Shown: positions 17,570 to 30,810, counted from the first letter of the stretch. The stretch is DNA of 64,000 bases from Streptomyces sp. CNH099 (GCA_000514715.1 AZWL01000005.1:310001-374000); one strand, 5' to 3'. Notes: generated by a model from the sequence alone, not told the origin. Made by a program: numbers and translations.

Positions 17570-18298
17570 CTAACGGCGCCGGCCGTGTCCGCCGCGACCG
17601 CCTTTACGAGCGGCCCGCGCCCGCTTCGCGGCGAAGCGCACACCCCCGGGGCTCTCGCCCACCACGGCCCGCACCACGGTCGCGGGCGGGTCCACCGAAT
17701 CAGCCCCGACCTGTACGATCTCGGTCTCCTTGACGCCGAGCTTGTGCAGCGCGGCCTTCGAGGCGCGCAGTTCCTCCTCGGCGCTCTCGCCCTTCAGCGC
17801 CAGCATCTCCCCGTACGGCCGCAGCAGCGGGATGCCCCAGCCGGCCAGCCGCTCCAGCGGGGCCACCGCGCGGGCGGTCACCACATGGACGGGCTCCAGC
17901 GTGCCGAGCACCTCCTCGGCCCGGCCGCGGACGACCGTCACCTGCTGTTCCAGCCCCAGCAGCTCGGTGACCTCCTGGAGGAACCGGGTGCGCCGCAGCA
18001 GCGGCTCCAGCAGCGTGATCCGCAGGTCGGGGCGTACCAGCGCCAGCGGAATCCCCGGCAGCCCGGCACCCGAGCCGACATCGCAGACGGCGACGCCCTC
18101 GGGCACCACCTCGCCGAGCACCGCGCAGTTCAGCAGGTGCCGCTCCCACAGCCGGGGCACCTCACGCGGGCCGATGAGCCCGCGCGTCACCGCCGTGTCG
18201 GCGAGCAGTTCGGCGTAGCGCACCGCGTCCGGGAGGGCGCCGCCGAAGACCTTGTCGGCGGCTTCCGGCACCGGCGGGAGATCCGCAACATCGGACAC
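17570..18298 (-). CDS. rsmG: 16S rRNA 7-methylguanosine methyltransferase RsmG (GidB)
   Basis: A SAM-dependent enzyme of 242 residues that methylates G527 of 16S rRNA. The SAM loop is VCDVGSGAGLPGIPLALVRPD. The conserved RRTRFLQEVTELLGL and VTARAVAPLERLAGW follow, and a basic C-terminal tail (RAARKGGRGGHGRRR) probably contacts RNA. Loss of this enzyme in Streptomyces gives low-level streptomycin resistance and often alters antibiotic output. The protein here looks intact. It lies upstream of parA on the same strand with a 74-bp gap. Confidence 0.96.
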   Translation of the reverse strand: MSDVADLPPVPEAADKVFGGALPDAVRYAELLADTAVTRGLIGPREVPRLWERHLLNCAVLGEVVPEGVAVCDVGSGAGLPGIPLALVRPDLRITLLEPLLRRTRFLQEVTELLGLEQQVTVVRGRAEEVLGTLEPVHVVTARAVAPLERLAGWGIPLLRPYGEMLALKGESAEEELRASKAALHKLGVKETEIVQVGADSVDPPATVVRAVVGESPGGVRFAAKRARAARKGGRGGHGRRR

Positions 18299-18407
18299 GG
18301 GGACGTCCTCTCGCTGGAGCGCTTGCGGTCGAGCGACGGCAGGGGGCAGGGGAGCGGTCTGGGCCGGTCGGGTCGACCGGCCCAGCGGTGGAACAGGTAC
18401 GGCCCGG

Positions 18408-18962
18408 TCAGGCCGGGAGCACGACGACGCGCCGCTCGGGCTCCTCGCCCTCCGACTCGCTGCGCAGCCCCGCGGCCTTCACCGCATCGTGCACCACCTT
18501 GCGCTCGAACGGGGACATCGGCCGCAGCTTCTCCGGCTCGCCGCTCTCCTTCACCCGCTCGACGGCCTCGGTGCCCAGCTCGGTCAGCTCCGCCCGCTTG
18601 CCCGCCCGGAAGCCCGCGATGTCCAGCATCAGCCGGCTACGGTCCCCCGTCTCCCGGTGCACGGCCAGCCGGGTCAGCTCCTGCAGCGCCTCCAGCACCT
18701 CGCCGTCGCGCCCCACCAGCTTCTGCAGCTGCCGGTCGGAGCCTTCGCTGATGATCGACACCGAAGCCCGGCCGCCCTCGACGTCCATGTCGATGTCGCC
18801 GTCGAGGTCGGCGATGTCGAGCAGCTCCTCCAGGTAGTCGGCGGCGATCTCGCCTTCCTGCTCAAGCCGCGTCAGGACGTCCTCGGCCGAGGCCTCGGTC
18901 TCCTCAGGCTGGGCCTCGATCTCCGAACCGGCCTCGCCGGTCGCGGAAGCGGTGTCCGTCAC
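18408..18962 (-). CDS. jag: Jag / KhpB RNA-binding protein (KH-R3H)
   Basis: A 184-residue protein with an acidic N-terminus, a KH-like middle (DRQLQKLVGRDGEVLEALQELTRLAVHRETG) and a C-terminal R3H domain (RPMSPFERKVVHDAVKAAG). It binds RNA and is linked to cell-wall growth control in Gram-positives. The GTG start lies 14 bp after yidC, so it is in the yidC operon. Confidence 0.93.
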   Translation of the reverse strand: MTDTASATGEAGSEIEAQPEETEASAEDVLTRLEQEGEIAADYLEELLDIADLDGDIDMDVEGGRASVSIISEGSDRQLQKLVGRDGEVLEALQELTRLAVHRETGDRSRLMLDIAGFRAGKRAELTELGTEAVERVKESGEPEKLRPMSPFERKVVHDAVKAAGLRSESEGEEPERRVVVLPA

Positions 18963-18976
18963 GTGGGGACTCCTTC

Positions 18977-20245
18977 TTACTTCTTCGACGGGTGCTTGGG
19001 CCGCTGGGGCCCCTTGCGCTGACCGGACTTCCCGTTGCGCGCGTTGCCGCCCGAACCGCCGCGGCCGGACGAGCCGCCGGACTTCTTCTTCGCGGTGTTC
19101 GACGCGGGCTTCTTGTCCTCGGGCTCCGCATCATCGTCGGCACCCTCCCGCTGCTGGCCGCCGCCGGACTGGGCATGGCTGCGGCGCTGGGACTTCGACT
19201 GCCGCTTCGGCTGCTGCCGCCGGCCGGGGTCGCCGCCGCCCGGCTTGGCGTCCGCCAGCGGCGTCTCGCTCTTGACCACGGTGCCGTCCGCCTGGGGGAG
19301 GAGGTCGTGCTTGGCCAGCGCGGAGACGAACTTCTTCTCGTCGTCGTTGCGGTCCTTGCCCTTGGCGACCAGCTGCTTGACGACGTAGCGGTCCCGGCGG
19401 CCGCGGATGCCGCCGCGGTCGATGACGTGCTTCTGCATGCGCTCCAGCAGGTGGGCGTAGGACTTGCTGCCCGGGGTGGGGTTCCGCTTGATCACGTACA
19501 TCTGCTGGCCCATGGACCAGACGTTGGTGGTCAGCCAGTAGATCAGGACGCCGACGGGGAAGTTGATGCCGAAGACGGCGAACATCAGCGGGAAGATGTA
19601 CATCAGCATCTTCTGCTGCTGCATGAACGGCGTCTTGACCGTCAGGTCGACGTTCTTCGTCATCAGCTGGCGCTGCGTGTAGAACTGCGACCCCGACATC
19701 AGCACGATCATGATGACGGTGACGACCCGCACGTCGGCGAGCGTGGCGCCGAGGCTCTCCACCTTGCCCGCGCTGTCCATGAACTTCGCCGCGATCGGCG
19801 CCCCGAAGACGTGCGCCTCACGGGCCTGCTCGACCTGCGTGGCGTTGAGGACACCGACCTCGTTGTTGCCGGCGATCTTGTTCAGCACCTGGAAGAGCGC
19901 CAGGAAGAAGGGGGACTGAGCGAGGATCGGAAGACAGCTCGAGAGCGGGTTGGTACCCGTCTCCCGGTACAGCTTCATCATCTCCTCGGACTGGCGCTGC
20001 TTGTCGTTCTTGTAGCGCTCCTGGATCGCCTTCATCTTCGGCTGCAGCACCTGCATGTTCCGTGTCGCCTTGATCTGCTTCACGAACAGCGGGATCAGCG
20101 CGATCCGGATCACGACCACCAGCGCCACGATGGACAGCCCCCAGGCCCAGCCGCTGGCCTCGGGGAAAACGAGGCTGAACAGTGAGTGGAACTGGACGAT
20201 GATCCAGGAAACTGCTGTATATAGGGGACCGAGGATCGTGTCCAC
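18977..20245 (-). CDS. yidC: Membrane protein insertase YidC/OxaA
   Basis: A 422-residue insertase that places proteins in the cytoplasmic membrane alone or with Sec. It has five main hydrophobic segments, the conserved [30 protein letters not shown] loop, and [36 protein letters not shown]. The Lys/Gly/Ser-rich basic tail of about 100 residues probably contacts ribosomes. The start is an ATG at 20245, 3 bp after yidD. Confidence 0.96.
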   Translation of the reverse strand: MDTILGPLYTAVSWIIVQFHSLFSLVFPEASGWAWGLSIVALVVVIRIALIPLFVKQIKATRNMQVLQPKMKAIQERYKNDKQRQSEEMMKLYRETGTNPLSSCLPILAQSPFFLALFQVLNKIAGNNEVGVLNATQVEQAREAHVFGAPIAAKFMDSAGKVESLGATLADVRVVTVIMIVLMSGSQFYTQRQLMTKNVDLTVKTPFMQQQKMLMYIFPLMFAVFGINFPVGVLIYWLTTNVWSMGQQMYVIKRNPTPGSKSYAHLLERMQKHVIDRGGIRGRRDRYVVKQLVAKGKDRNDDEKKFVSALAKHDLLPQADGTVVKSETPLADAKPGGGDPGRRQQPKRQSKSQRRSHAQSGGGQQREGADDDAEPEDKKPASNTAKKKSGGSSGRGGSGGNARNGKSGQRKGPQRPKHPSKK

Positions 20246-20248
20246 GAA

Positions 20249-20533
20249 TCAGGCTCCTTGGGCCTTGGGCTGCGTCTTGCCCAGCCGGCTGCGCAGCCGC
20301 TGGTGCCAGACCGGATGCTTGCGGGGCGGAACATGATCAACCCCGCCGAGCGACCACGGATTGCAGCGCAGGATGCGCCAGGCGGTCAGGCCGGTGCCCT
20401 TGACGGCGCCGTGCAGCCGGATCGCCTCGTAGCCGTAGTGCGAGCACGACGGGTAGTACTTGCAGACCGGCCCGAGCAGCGGGCTGATGGTCCACTGGTA
20501 CAGCTTGATCAACCAGAGCAGCGGATACTTCAT
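20249..20533 (-). CDS. yidD: Membrane insertion efficiency factor YidD
   Basis: 94 residues with the family signature [32 protein letters not shown], including three conserved cysteines and an amphipathic N-terminal helix. It helps YidC-dependent insertion at the inner face of the membrane. It overlaps the rnpA end by four bases and lies 3 bp before yidC. Confidence 0.96.
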   Translation of the reverse strand: MKYPLLWLIKLYQWTISPLLGPVCKYYPSCSHYGYEAIRLHGAVKGTGLTAWRILRCNPWSLGGVDHVPPRKHPVWHQRLRSRLGKTQPKAQGA

Positions 20534-20904
20534 CGCGGCGCCCTTCCCAGCAACCGCCCCAGCGCTGCGTCCAGGTCATCGCGCAGCCGGTCGTAACCGG
20601 CCTCCGCGGCGCCAGGCAGCGCCCGTACGACCACCAGGCTACCTGCGGGCAGCTGATCCAACCGATCCCGTAGGAGATGACGCAGGCGGCGCTTGACGAG
20701 GTTGCGCGCGACAGCCGGTCCGACGGCCCTGCTGACGACGAAACCCGCACGCGGCGGGGAGGCGCCCTCCCCGGCGGCATGCGGGTCACCGCCGCTGTTC
20801 AGATGGACGACGAGCAGCGGGCGGCCAGCCCGCCGCCCGCGGCGTACCGCTCGGGCAAAGTCCTCGCGCCGCCGCAGCCGGTGCTCAGCGGGCAGCACGA
20901 GCAC
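20530..20904 (-). CDS. rnpA: Ribonuclease P protein component
   Basis: A basic 124-residue protein subunit of RNase P that helps mature tRNA 5' ends. It has the N-terminal [22 protein letters not shown] and the RNR motif [26 protein letters not shown]. It starts at an ATG 9 bp after rpmH. An insertion, [16 protein letters not shown], lengthens the loop before the RNR motif. Confidence 0.96.
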   Translation of the reverse strand: MLVLPAEHRLRRREDFARAVRRGRRAGRPLLVVHLNSGGDPHAAGEGASPPRAGFVVSRAVGPAVARNLVKRRLRHLLRDRLDQLPAGSLVVVRALPGAAEAGYDRLRDDLDAALGRLLGRAPR

Positions 20905-20913
20905 ACCAGCGGG

Positions 20914-21051
20914 TCAGGCGGACAGGCGGGCGCGACCCTTGTTGCGACGGGCCGTGACGATGGCACGGCCGGCGCGGGTACGCATACGCAGCCGGAAGCC
21001 GTGCGTCTTGGCACGCTTGCGGTTGTTCGGCTGGAAAGTGCGCTTGCTCAC
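20914..21051 (-). CDS. rpmH: 50S ribosomal protein L34
   Basis: A 45-residue ribosomal protein with the typical [19 protein letters not shown] start. The GTG at 21051 has GGAG 9 bases upstream. It is the first gene of the leftward rpmH-rnpA-yidD-yidC-jag operon and is divergent from dnaA. Confidence 0.97.
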   Translation of the reverse strand: MSKRTFQPNNRKRAKTHGFRLRMRTRAGRAIVTARRNKGRARLSA

Positions 21052-21422
21052 TCGGGGGCTCCAGGAGAGTTGTCTCGGGTGGTTAGGCGCCGAACAGCTG
21101 CCACCGTGCGCCCTCGAGCCGCTCGTCACCGCCCGACACGTGACATGATCACCGTCGCGGCCTGAGACTGATCGGAGGCAGGCGGCAGCAGCCGTCGACA
21201 TCTCGACCTCGACACGGTACGCGGGCGCCCGCCGTCCGGTCAAACCGGGGCCGGGGGCCCGACACACCGCAGGACACTGTGCACAGCCTGTGGACAACGA
21301 CTTGAATGGTGCAGCTCGGCGTGACTACCGTGGCTGGACTTCCGACCCTTGCGCGGATCCATCCCACCCGTCCCGAGATCACACCTTCGTGACCTGCCGT
21401 GACCCTTGAAAGAGCGTGACCC
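21052..21422. promoter_or_regulatory. rpmH-dnaA divergent promoter region
   Basis: This 371-bp gene-free spacer holds the promoters of rpmH (leftward) and dnaA (rightward). For dnaA there is TTGAAT at 21302-21307 and TACCGT at 21326-21331 with an 18-base spacer. A perfect reverse DnaA box, TGTGGACAA, lies at 21289-21297, just upstream of the -35. DnaA autoregulation through such a box is known in Streptomyces. I could not place the rpmH promoter. Confidence 0.7.
21289..21297 (-). promoter_or_regulatory. Perfect DnaA box at dnaA promoter
   Basis: TGTGGACAA, the reverse of TTGTCCACA, the preferred Streptomyces DnaA box. It lies five bases before the presumed -35 of dnaA. Confidence 0.85.
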
Positions 21423-23399
21423 GTGGCCGACCTGCCTGCCGATCTCGCTGCAGTCTGGCCACGCGTGCTGGAGCGGCTGCTCGCGGACGACCAGGGAGTC
21501 GAGGCCAAGGACCACCGCTGGCTGCGCGACTGCCAGCCCCTCGTCCTCGTCGCCGGCACCGCCGTGCTGGCCGTGCCCAACGAGTACGCCAAGGGCGTCT
21601 TCGAAGGCCGGCTCGCCACCAAGATCACTGAGGCGCTGAGCCACGCCTGCCACCAGCCCATCGGCCTGGCCGTCACGGTCAGCCCCGGCGAGCCGGAGGC
21701 GGCGCAGCCGCAGCAGGCGCCGTCCGCGCAGCCGGGCCCCGATCCGGGTACGCACGGGCCCCCGGCGCCCCACGCCCCGCAGGGGCCGCAGCCGCCGGCG
21801 CACGAGCAGCCCGCGCACCCCGGCGCCCCGCAGCACCTCCCGCCGCCCCACCCGGGCGCCGCGCAGCCCTCGCACCAGACGCACCAGACCCACCAGCCGC
21901 AGCCCCCGCACCAGGGCCACGCGCCTTCGCTCCCGGAGCCGCCGTACGACACGTACGGCCGCCCGGCCGCCGCGGACGACCACCTGCCGACCGCCGCCCC
22001 GACGTACCCCGAGTACACCCAGCCGCGCCCGGCGCCGGCCGCGTGGCCCCGCGCCGACCACCACCCGGGCCCGCCCGGCCCACAGCCGGACGGCGTCGGC
22101 GGCGGCGGGGACGGCGGGGACTTCTACGGGGCCCACGACCACCTCGCCGCGCAGCGGCCCGCCCACGACAGGTACGCCCACCCCGGGAACCACGGCGGCG
22201 GGCACACGGGCGGACACACCGGCGGGCACCCCGGCGGCGCCGGCCCCTCCGGCGCCCCGATCCCGCCGCTCGTCCAGGCCATGGGCAACGTCGAGCTGCC
22301 CGCGCCCAGCGGCGCGCCCGGCCCGCTGGCCGCCCAGCCCGCCCCCGCCACCGGTCCCGGCGAGCCGACGGCGCGGCTGAACCCGAAGTACCTCTTCGAC
22401 ACCTTCGTCATCGGCGCCTCGAACCGCTTCGCGCACGCCGCCGCGGTCGCCGTCGCCGAGGCTCCGGCCAAGGCGTACAACCCGCTGTTCATCTACGGCG
22501 AGTCCGGGCTGGGCAAGACGCACCTGCTGCACGCCATCGGCCACTACGCCCGCAGCCTCTACCCAGGCACCCGGGTGCGCTACGTGAGCTCCGAGGAGTT
22601 CACCAACGAGTTCATCAACTCCATCCGCGACGGCAAGGCGGACACGTTCCGCAAGCGCTACCGCGACATGGACATCCTCCTGGTCGACGACGTCCAGTTC
22701 CTGGCGAGCAAGGAGTCGACGCAGGAGGAGTTCTTCCACACCTTCAACACGCTGCACAACGCCAACAAGCAGATCGTGCTCTCCAGCGACCGGCCGCCCA
22801 AGCAGCTGATCACCCTGGAGGACCGGCTCCGCAACCGCTTCGAGTGGGGCCTGATCACCGACGTGCAGCCGCCGGAGCTGGAGACCCGGATCGCGATCCT
22901 GCGCAAGAAGGCGGTCCAGGAGCAGCTGAACGCGCCGCCCGAAGTGCTGGAGTTCATCGCCTCCCGGATCTCCCGCAACATCCGCGAGCTGGAAGGCGCC
23001 CTGATCCGGGTCACGGCCTTCGCCTCGCTCAACCGGCAGCCGGTCGACCTCGGCCTCACCGAGATCGTGCTGAAGGACCTCATCCCCGGCGGCGAGGACG
23101 CGGCCCCGGAGATCACGGCGGCCGCGATCATGGCCGCCACCGCCGACTACTTCGGGCTGACGGTGGAGGACCTCTGCGGCTCCTCCCGCAGCCGCGTGCT
23201 GGTCACCGCGCGCCAGATCGCCATGTACCTGTGCCGGGAGCTGACGGACCTCTCACTGCCGAAGATCGGCGCCCAGTTCGGCAACCGGGACCACACCACC
23301 GTCATGCACGCGGACCGCAAGATCCGGGCGCTGATGGCCGAGCGGCGCTCGATCTACAACCAGGTCACCGAGCTGACCAACCGCATCAAGAACAGCTGA
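21423..23399 (+). CDS. dnaA: Chromosomal replication initiator DnaA
   Basis: A 658-residue AAA+ initiator that binds DnaA boxes in oriC and opens the duplex. Domain I covers about 1-90. Domain II, about 90-315, is a long Pro/His/Gln/Gly-rich linker, much longer than in E. coli and typical of Streptomyces. Domain III has Walker [16 protein letters not shown] (about residue 359) and Walker [11 protein letters not shown]. Domain IV has the DNA-binding signature [25 protein letters not shown]. The GTG at 21423 is the first start and has GAAAG upstream. Confidence 0.98.
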   Translation: MADLPADLAAVWPRVLERLLADDQGVEAKDHRWLRDCQPLVLVAGTAVLAVPNEYAKGVFEGRLATKITEALSHACHQPIGLAVTVSPGEPEAAQPQQAPSAQPGPDPGTHGPPAPHAPQGPQPPAHEQPAHPGAPQHLPPPHPGAAQPSHQTHQTHQPQPPHQGHAPSLPEPPYDTYGRPAAADDHLPTAAPTYPEYTQPRPAPAAWPRADHHPGPPGPQPDGVGGGGDGGDFYGAHDHLAAQRPAHDRYAHPGNHGGGHTGGHTGGHPGGAGPSGAPIPPLVQAMGNVELPAPSGAPGPLAAQPAPATGPGEPTARLNPKYLFDTFVIGASNRFAHAAAVAVAEAPAKAYNPLFIYGESGLGKTHLLHAIGHYARSLYPGTRVRYVSSEEFTNEFINSIRDGKADTFRKRYRDMDILLVDDVQFLASKESTQEEFFHTFNTLHNANKQIVLSSDRPPKQLITLEDRLRNRFEWGLITDVQPPELETRIAILRKKAVQEQLNAPPEVLEFIASRISRNIRELEGALIRVTAFASLNRQPVDLGLTEIVLKDLIPGGEDAAPEITAAAIMAATADYFGLTVEDLCGSSRSRVLVTARQIAMYLCRELTDLSLPKIGAQFGNRDHTTVMHADRKIRALMAERRSIYNQVTELTNRIKNS

Positions 23400-24326
23400 A
23401 CGGCTGACCGGCCCGCGCGGCCACCGCCGGCTCTCCGCCTCCCGCCCTCCCCTCGACGCGCCCGCCGTCCCCGCGGCTCTCCCGCTCCGTGCCGCCGCCC
23501 GCGCACGCCTCCCGCCGGGCGCCGGCGGGCCGGATCACGCCCGCGCGGCCGTCCCCGGCCGGCACACCCGAACAGCCGAGCCCCCACACGCTGTTCGATT
23601 CCCGACCCTGACCAGGCACTTCTCCACAACTCGGCGCTCTTTCGGCCGTCCACACCCTGGGGACCGGCGAGTTACCCACCGGCGGGTGTGGAGGCGATCT
23701 GGACAACCCGGGTCTGCCCAGCTCACCGGGGTGTGGATTTGTGGGCGGCGTTCACCCACAGGCTGTGGACGCCGCTTGGCGCCGAGAACGCCGCCGAGCG
23801 CTGTCCACCGCCGAGGACCACTCACCCACAGAAAACACCGCTCTGTACACAGCCTGTCCACAATGTTGTCCACTGTTCGGCAACGCAACGCGCCCCTTCA
23901 CCGGACCGAGTGAAAGCCGTCACACCGAGGGGCAGGATTGGCTGTGGGGAAACCCGGGTATCTCTGGGGACAGGCCTGTGGCTAAGTGGCCCCTGCCTGT
24001 GAACGGCCTGTGCACAGCCGGGCGCCGTCCACAGGAACCACGGGTTATCCACTTCTCGTCCCCAACCCGCCTGTGGGCAAAATTCGCGGGCTGACCTGCG
24101 TGGACGAGCTTTTCCACCGTTTCCACAGGCCCTACTACTACCTCTACACGTATCTAGCTCGGAATCCGCTTCGAAGCGGGTGCTGTGCACAACTCGGGCC
24201 GACCGCCTCCCGGGCCCGCCGCGACGAGTTGACCCCGACCCGCCCCCTGTGTCGGTGCCGTGCGTCAGACTGGTCCCCCACACCAACCGAGTCGGCAAGG
24301 GCCGAGAGCACCAGGAGGCGGTCTCC
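23400..24326. other. oriC: Chromosomal origin of replication oriC
   Basis: A 927-bp non-coding gap between dnaA and dnaN, the standard streptomycete origin position. It holds many DnaA-box-like 9-mers in both orientations. Clear ones include TTCTCCACA 23620, CCGTCCACA 23646, CTGTCCACA 23854, TTGTCCACT 23866, CCGTCCACA 24025, TTATCCACT 24045, TTGCCCACA (reverse) 24072 and GTTTCCACA 24119. None is the exact consensus TTGTCCACA, suggesting many weak sites. The stretch at about 24120-24170 is the least GC-rich and could be an unwinding element. The first 200 bp after dnaA are plain GC-rich sequence. Confidence 0.95.
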
Positions 24327-25466
24327 GTGAAGATCCGGGTGGAGCGCGACGTACTCGCGGAGGCAGTGGCGTGGGCAGCGCGCAGCCTCCCGGCCCGGCC
24401 GCCCGCGCCGGTCCTCGCCGGACTGCTGCTGAAGGCCGATGCCGCAGACGGCGGGACGCTCAGCCTCTCCGGCTTCGACTACGAGGTCTCCGCCCGCGTC
24501 TCCGTGGCGGCGGACGTGGAGGAGGACGGCGCGGTGCTGGTCTCCGGCCGGCTGCTCGCCGACATCTCCCGCGCGCTTCCCAACCGGCCGGTGGAGATCT
24601 CCACGGACGGCGTCCGGGTCACCGTGGTCTGCGGCTCCTCGCGGTTCACCCTCCACACCCTGCCTGTGGAGGAGTATCCGGCGCTGCCGGAGATGCCGAC
24701 CGCGACCGGCACGGTCTCCGGCGAGGTCTTCGCCTCCGCCGTCGCGCAGGTCGCCATCGCCGCCGGCCGGGACGACACCCTGCCGGTGCTCACGGGCGTG
24801 CGGATCGAGATCGAGGGCGACACGGTCACGCTGGCGTCGACGGACCGGTACCGCTTCGCGGTCCGCGAGTTCCTGTGGAAGCCGGAGACCGCCGACGCCT
24901 CGTCGGTGGCACTCGTCCCCGCCAAGACCCTCCTGGACACGGCCAAGTCGCTGACCAGCGGTGACGTCGTGACGCTCGCGCTGTCGGGCGCCGGTGCCGG
25001 CGAGGGCCTGATCGGCTTCGAGGGCGCCGGGCGGCGGACGACGACGCGGCTGATCGAGGGCGACCTGCCGAAGTACCGCACGCTGTTCCCCACCGAGTTC
25101 AACTCGGTGGCGGTCATCGAGACCGCGCCGTTCGTCGAGGCCGTCAAGCGCGTGGCGCTGGTGGCCGAGCGGAACACGCCGGTGCGGCTGAGCTTCGAGC
25201 AGGGCGCGCTGACCCTGGAGGCCGGGTCCAGCGACGACGCACAGGCTGTGGAAAGGGTCGACGCCCAGCTCGACGGCGACGACATCTCGATCGCCTTCAA
25301 CCCCGTGTTCCTGCTCGACGGGCTGAGCGCCATCGACTCGCCCGCGGCCCAGCTGTCGTTCACGACGTCGACGAAGCCCGCGCTGCTCAGCGGCAAGCCG
25401 GCGCTCGACGCCGAGGCGGACGAGGCGTACAAGTACCTGATCATGCCCGTACGGCTGAGCGGCTGA
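24327..25466 (+). CDS. dnaN: DNA polymerase III beta sliding clamp
   Basis: A 379-residue processivity clamp. The start MKIRVERDVLAEAVAWAARSLPARPP, a middle with DTLPVLTGVRIEIEGDTVTLASTDRYRFAVRE, and the C-terminal YLIMPVRL are classic. The GTG at 24327 is preceded by AGGAGG at good spacing; an in-frame start at 24180 lies inside oriC and is rejected. It is the first gene right of the origin. Confidence 0.98.
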   Translation: MKIRVERDVLAEAVAWAARSLPARPPAPVLAGLLLKADAADGGTLSLSGFDYEVSARVSVAADVEEDGAVLVSGRLLADISRALPNRPVEISTDGVRVTVVCGSSRFTLHTLPVEEYPALPEMPTATGTVSGEVFASAVAQVAIAAGRDDTLPVLTGVRIEIEGDTVTLASTDRYRFAVREFLWKPETADASSVALVPAKTLLDTAKSLTSGDVVTLALSGAGAGEGLIGFEGAGRRTTTRLIEGDLPKYRTLFPTEFNSVAVIETAPFVEAVKRVALVAERNTPVRLSFEQGALTLEAGSSDDAQAVERVDAQLDGDDISIAFNPVFLLDGLSAIDSPAAQLSFTTSTKPALLSGKPALDAEADEAYKYLIMPVRLSG

Positions 25467-25533
25467 GCGGCCGCGAACGCGTCCGGCGTAGGCTCGGACC
25501 GGATACGACGCACAGCTGGACGAAGGGGCAGTG

Positions 25534-26412
25534 ATGGAGCTCGGTCTTGTGGGTCTCGGCCGGATGGGCGGGAACATGCGCGAGCGCATCCGGCGCGCGG
25601 GCCACACCGTCGTGGGGTACGACCGCAACCCGGACGTCGCCGATGTCCACAGCCTGCAGGCACTTGTGGACGCGCTGCCCGCCCCGCGCGTGGTGTGGGT
25701 GATGGTGCCCGCCGGCGCGGCCACCCAGTCGACCGTCGACGAGCTGGCGGAGCTGCTCGAACCCGGCGACGTCCTCGTGGACGGCGGCAACTCGCGCTGG
25801 ACGGACGACGAGAAGCACGCCGCGGAGCTGGGTGCGAAGGGCATCGGCTTCGTCGACTGCGGCGTCTCCGGCGGTGTGTGGGGCCTGGAGAACGGCTACG
25901 CGCTGATGTACGGCGGGGACGCCGGGCACGTGGCCCGGGTGCAGCCGGTGTTCGACGCGCTGAAGCCGGAGGGCGAGTACGGCGCCGTGCACGCCGGCAG
26001 GGTCGGCGCGGGGCACTTCGCGAAGATGGTCCACAACGGCATCGAGTACGCGATGATGCAGGCCTTCGCCGAGGGCTGGGAGCTGCTGGAGGCCGCGGAC
26101 TCGGTCACCGACGTGCGCGAGGTGTTCCGCTCCTGGCAGGAGGGCACCGTGATCCGCTCCTGGCTGCTGGACCTGGCGGTCCGGGCGCTCGACGACGACG
26201 AGCACCTGGACAAGCTCCGCGGGTACGCGGAGGACTCCGGCGAGGGCCGGTGGACGGTGGAGGCGGCGATCGACCACGCGGTGCCGCTGCCGGCGATCAC
26301 GGCGTCGCTGTTCTCCCGGTTCGCGTCGCGCCAGGACGACTCGCCGCAGATGAAGATGATCGCCGCGCTGCGGAACCAGTTCGGCGGCCACGCGGTCAAG
26401 GAGGAGAAGTAG
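25534..26412 (+). CDS. gnd: 6-phosphogluconate dehydrogenase (decarboxylating), short NAD type
   Basis: About 292 residues. An N-terminal Rossmann fold with MELGLVGLGRMGGNMRERIRRAGH is followed by DGGNSRWTDDEKHAAELGAKGIGFVDCGVSGGVWGLENGYALMYGG and the catalytic-region helix GAGHFAKMVHNGIEYAMMQAFAEGW. It oxidises 6-phosphogluconate to ribulose-5-phosphate. The short form usually prefers NAD and is common next to dnaN in actinobacteria. A GTG directly before the ATG (25531) is an alternative start. It lies between dnaN and recF. Confidence 0.94.
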   Translation: MELGLVGLGRMGGNMRERIRRAGHTVVGYDRNPDVADVHSLQALVDALPAPRVVWVMVPAGAATQSTVDELAELLEPGDVLVDGGNSRWTDDEKHAAELGAKGIGFVDCGVSGGVWGLENGYALMYGGDAGHVARVQPVFDALKPEGEYGAVHAGRVGAGHFAKMVHNGIEYAMMQAFAEGWELLEAADSVTDVREVFRSWQEGTVIRSWLLDLAVRALDDDEHLDKLRGYAEDSGEGRWTVEAAIDHAVPLPAITASLFSRFASRQDDSPQMKMIAALRNQFGGHAVKEEK

Positions 26413-26487
26413 CCTGCCGGACGGCCGGCGGCAGCGCCGGCCGGGTGTGCGCAGGCTCCAGGTGCCGGGGGAGGTCGGCGTCGGGTC

Positions 26488-27621
26488 ATGTACGTGTCTC
26501 ATCTCTCGCTGGCCGACTTCCGTTCGTATGAGCGGGCGGAGGTCCCCCTCGACCCGGGGGTGACGACCTTCGTCGGACCGAACGGCCAGGGGAAGACGAA
26601 CCTGGTCGAGGCGGTCGGCTACCTCGCCACGCTGGGCAGCCACCGGGTGTCCTCGGACGCGCCGCTGGTGCGCATGGGGGCGGCGCGCGCGGTGGTGCGG
26701 GCCGCGGTGACGCAGGACGGCCGGCAGCAGCTGGTGGAGCTGGAGCTGAACCCGGGCAAGGCGAACCGGGCGCGGCTGAACCGTTCGTCGCAGGTGCGCC
26801 CGCGCGACGTGCTGGGCGTGCTGCGCTCCGTGCTGTTCGCGCCGGAGGACCTGGCGCTGGTCAAGGGCGATCCGGACCAGCGGCGCCGCTTCCTCGACGA
26901 GCTGATCACGGCGCGGGCGCCGCGGCTCGCGGGGGTCCGCGGCGACTACGACCGGGTGCTCAAGCAGCGCAACACCCTGCTGAAGACGGCGGCGATGGCG
27001 CGGCGGCACGGCGGGCGGAAGCTGGATCTGTCGACGCTGGACGTGTGGGACCAGCATCTGGCGCGGGCCGGGGCCGAGCTGCTGGCGCAGCGGCTGGAGC
27101 TGATCGCGGTGCTGCAGCCGCTGGTGGACAAGGCGTACGAGCAGCTGGCGCCGGGCGGCGGCCCGGCGGCCTTCGAGTACCGGTCGCCGGCCGGCGGGCG
27201 GTTCGCGGAGGCGCGTACGCGCGAGGAGTTCGCGGGGCTGCTGCTGGCGGCGATGGCGGACGCGCGCAAGCAGGAGATCGAGCGCGGCGTGACGCTGGTC
27301 GGCCCGCACCGCGACGACCTGGTGCTGAAGCTGGGCGAGCTGCCGGCCAAGGGCTACGCGTCGCACGGGGAGTCGTGGTCGTTCGCGCTGGCGCTGCGCC
27401 TCGCGTCGTACGACCTGCTGCGCGGCGAGGGCGGCGGGGAGCCGGTGCTGGTGCTGGACGACGTGTTCGCGGAGCTGGACGTGCGGCGGCGGGAGCGGCT
27501 GGCGGAGCTGGTGGCGCCCGGCGAGCAGGTGCTGGTGACGGCGGCGGTGGCCGAGGACGTGCCGGGGGCGCTGGCGGGGACGCGGTTCACGGTGGCCGAC
27601 GGGCGGGTGGAGCGGACATGA
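26488..27621 (+). CDS. recF: DNA replication and repair protein RecF
   Basis: A 377-residue SMC-like ATPase that loads RecA at gaps. Walker A is [25 protein letters not shown]. The signature is [19 protein letters not shown], and Walker B is [20 protein letters not shown]. It starts at an ATG; its stop overlaps the DUF721 start in ATGA (27618-27621). Confidence 0.97.
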   Translation: MYVSHLSLADFRSYERAEVPLDPGVTTFVGPNGQGKTNLVEAVGYLATLGSHRVSSDAPLVRMGAARAVVRAAVTQDGRQQLVELELNPGKANRARLNRSSQVRPRDVLGVLRSVLFAPEDLALVKGDPDQRRRFLDELITARAPRLAGVRGDYDRVLKQRNTLLKTAAMARRHGGRKLDLSTLDVWDQHLARAGAELLAQRLELIAVLQPLVDKAYEQLAPGGGPAAFEYRSPAGGRFAEARTREEFAGLLLAAMADARKQEIERGVTLVGPHRDDLVLKLGELPAKGYASHGESWSFALALRLASYDLLRGEGGGEPVLVLDDVFAELDVRRRERLAELVAPGEQVLVTAAVAEDVPGALAGTRFTVADGRVERT

Positions 27622-28262
27622 GCGCGGAGCCGGTACGGCCCGAAGGCGCCGAGCGCCCCGACCCCCCGGCGGACCCCGCCGGCCCCGAACCCGCCGCCCG
27701 GGGGCCCGCCGCCTCCGGGTCCTCCGCCTCGGGGTCTTCCGCCCCCGGATCGGCAGCCCCCGAGCCCTCCGGCATCGACCTGGCGCGCGTCGCCCTGCGG
27801 GCGGCGCGCGCGGAGGCCCGCGCGCGGGGTGACGCCGCCCAGCAGCGCCGGCAGGCGCGCCGCGGCGGGGGCCTGCGTTCGGGCGCCCGCGCCGACGGCC
27901 GCGACCCGCTGCCGCTGGGCGCCGCGGTGAGCCGGCTGATCACCGAGCGCGGCTGGGAGGCGCCGGCGGCGGTGGGCGGCGTGATGGGCCGGTGGCCGCA
28001 GCTCGTCGGGCCGGAGGTGGCGCAGCACTGCGCGCCCGAGCGGTACGACGAGCAGGAGCGGGTGCTGGTGGTCGCGTGCGACTCGACGGCGTGGGCGACG
28101 CAGCTGCGGCTGCTGGCGCCGCAGCTGGTGGCGCGGCTGAACGAGGAGCTGGGCCAGGGCACCGTGAAGCTGATCAAGGTGGTGGGTCCGGGCGGCGGCG
28201 GACGGCGCTTCGGGCCGCTGCGCGCGCCCGGCAGCCGGGGCCCCGGGGACACGTACGGGTAG
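27618..28262 (+). CDS. DUF721 family protein (DciA-like)
   Basis: About 214 residues. A Pro/Ala-rich N-terminus and a basic patch ([17 protein letters not shown]) precede the DUF721 core ([42 protein letters not shown] to [22 protein letters not shown]). DUF721 proteins include the ancestral helicase loader DciA, which fits the position between recF and gyrB. The loader role here is inferred from family and place. It is coupled to recF. A 15-bp direct repeat straddles the stop codon. Confidence 0.9.
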   Translation: MSAEPVRPEGAERPDPPADPAGPEPAARGPAASGSSASGSSAPGSAAPEPSGIDLARVALRAARAEARARGDAAQQRRQARRGGGLRSGARADGRDPLPLGAAVSRLITERGWEAPAAVGGVMGRWPQLVGPEVAQHCAPERYDEQERVLVVACDSTAWATQLRLLAPQLVARLNEELGQGTVKLIKVVGPGGGGRRFGPLRAPGSRGPGDTYG

Positions 28263-30709
<2,447 letters not shown>

Positions 30710-30717
30710 GCCGGCCG

Positions 30718-30755
30718 GAGCCCGGGCGCCCCCGCCCGGGTCCCCGGGGCTCCCC
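30718..30755 (+). terminator. GC-rich hairpin between gyrB and gyrA
   Basis: CCCGGGCG (30721-30728), loop CCCC, then CGCCCGGG (30733-30740), with further self-complementary CCCCGGGG just after. There is no T-tract, so it may only attenuate or stabilise the mRNA between the two gyrase genes. Confidence 0.4.
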
Positions 30756-30810
30756 GCCCGGGGCGCGACCGCTCTTCGAGACCTCTACGAAAAGGTAGAA
30801 AAGACCCGCA

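Noticed and set aside
24180..24326. Upstream in-frame start for dnaN
   Set aside because: It lies in oriC among DnaA boxes; the GTG at 24327 has AGGAGG and matches the family start.
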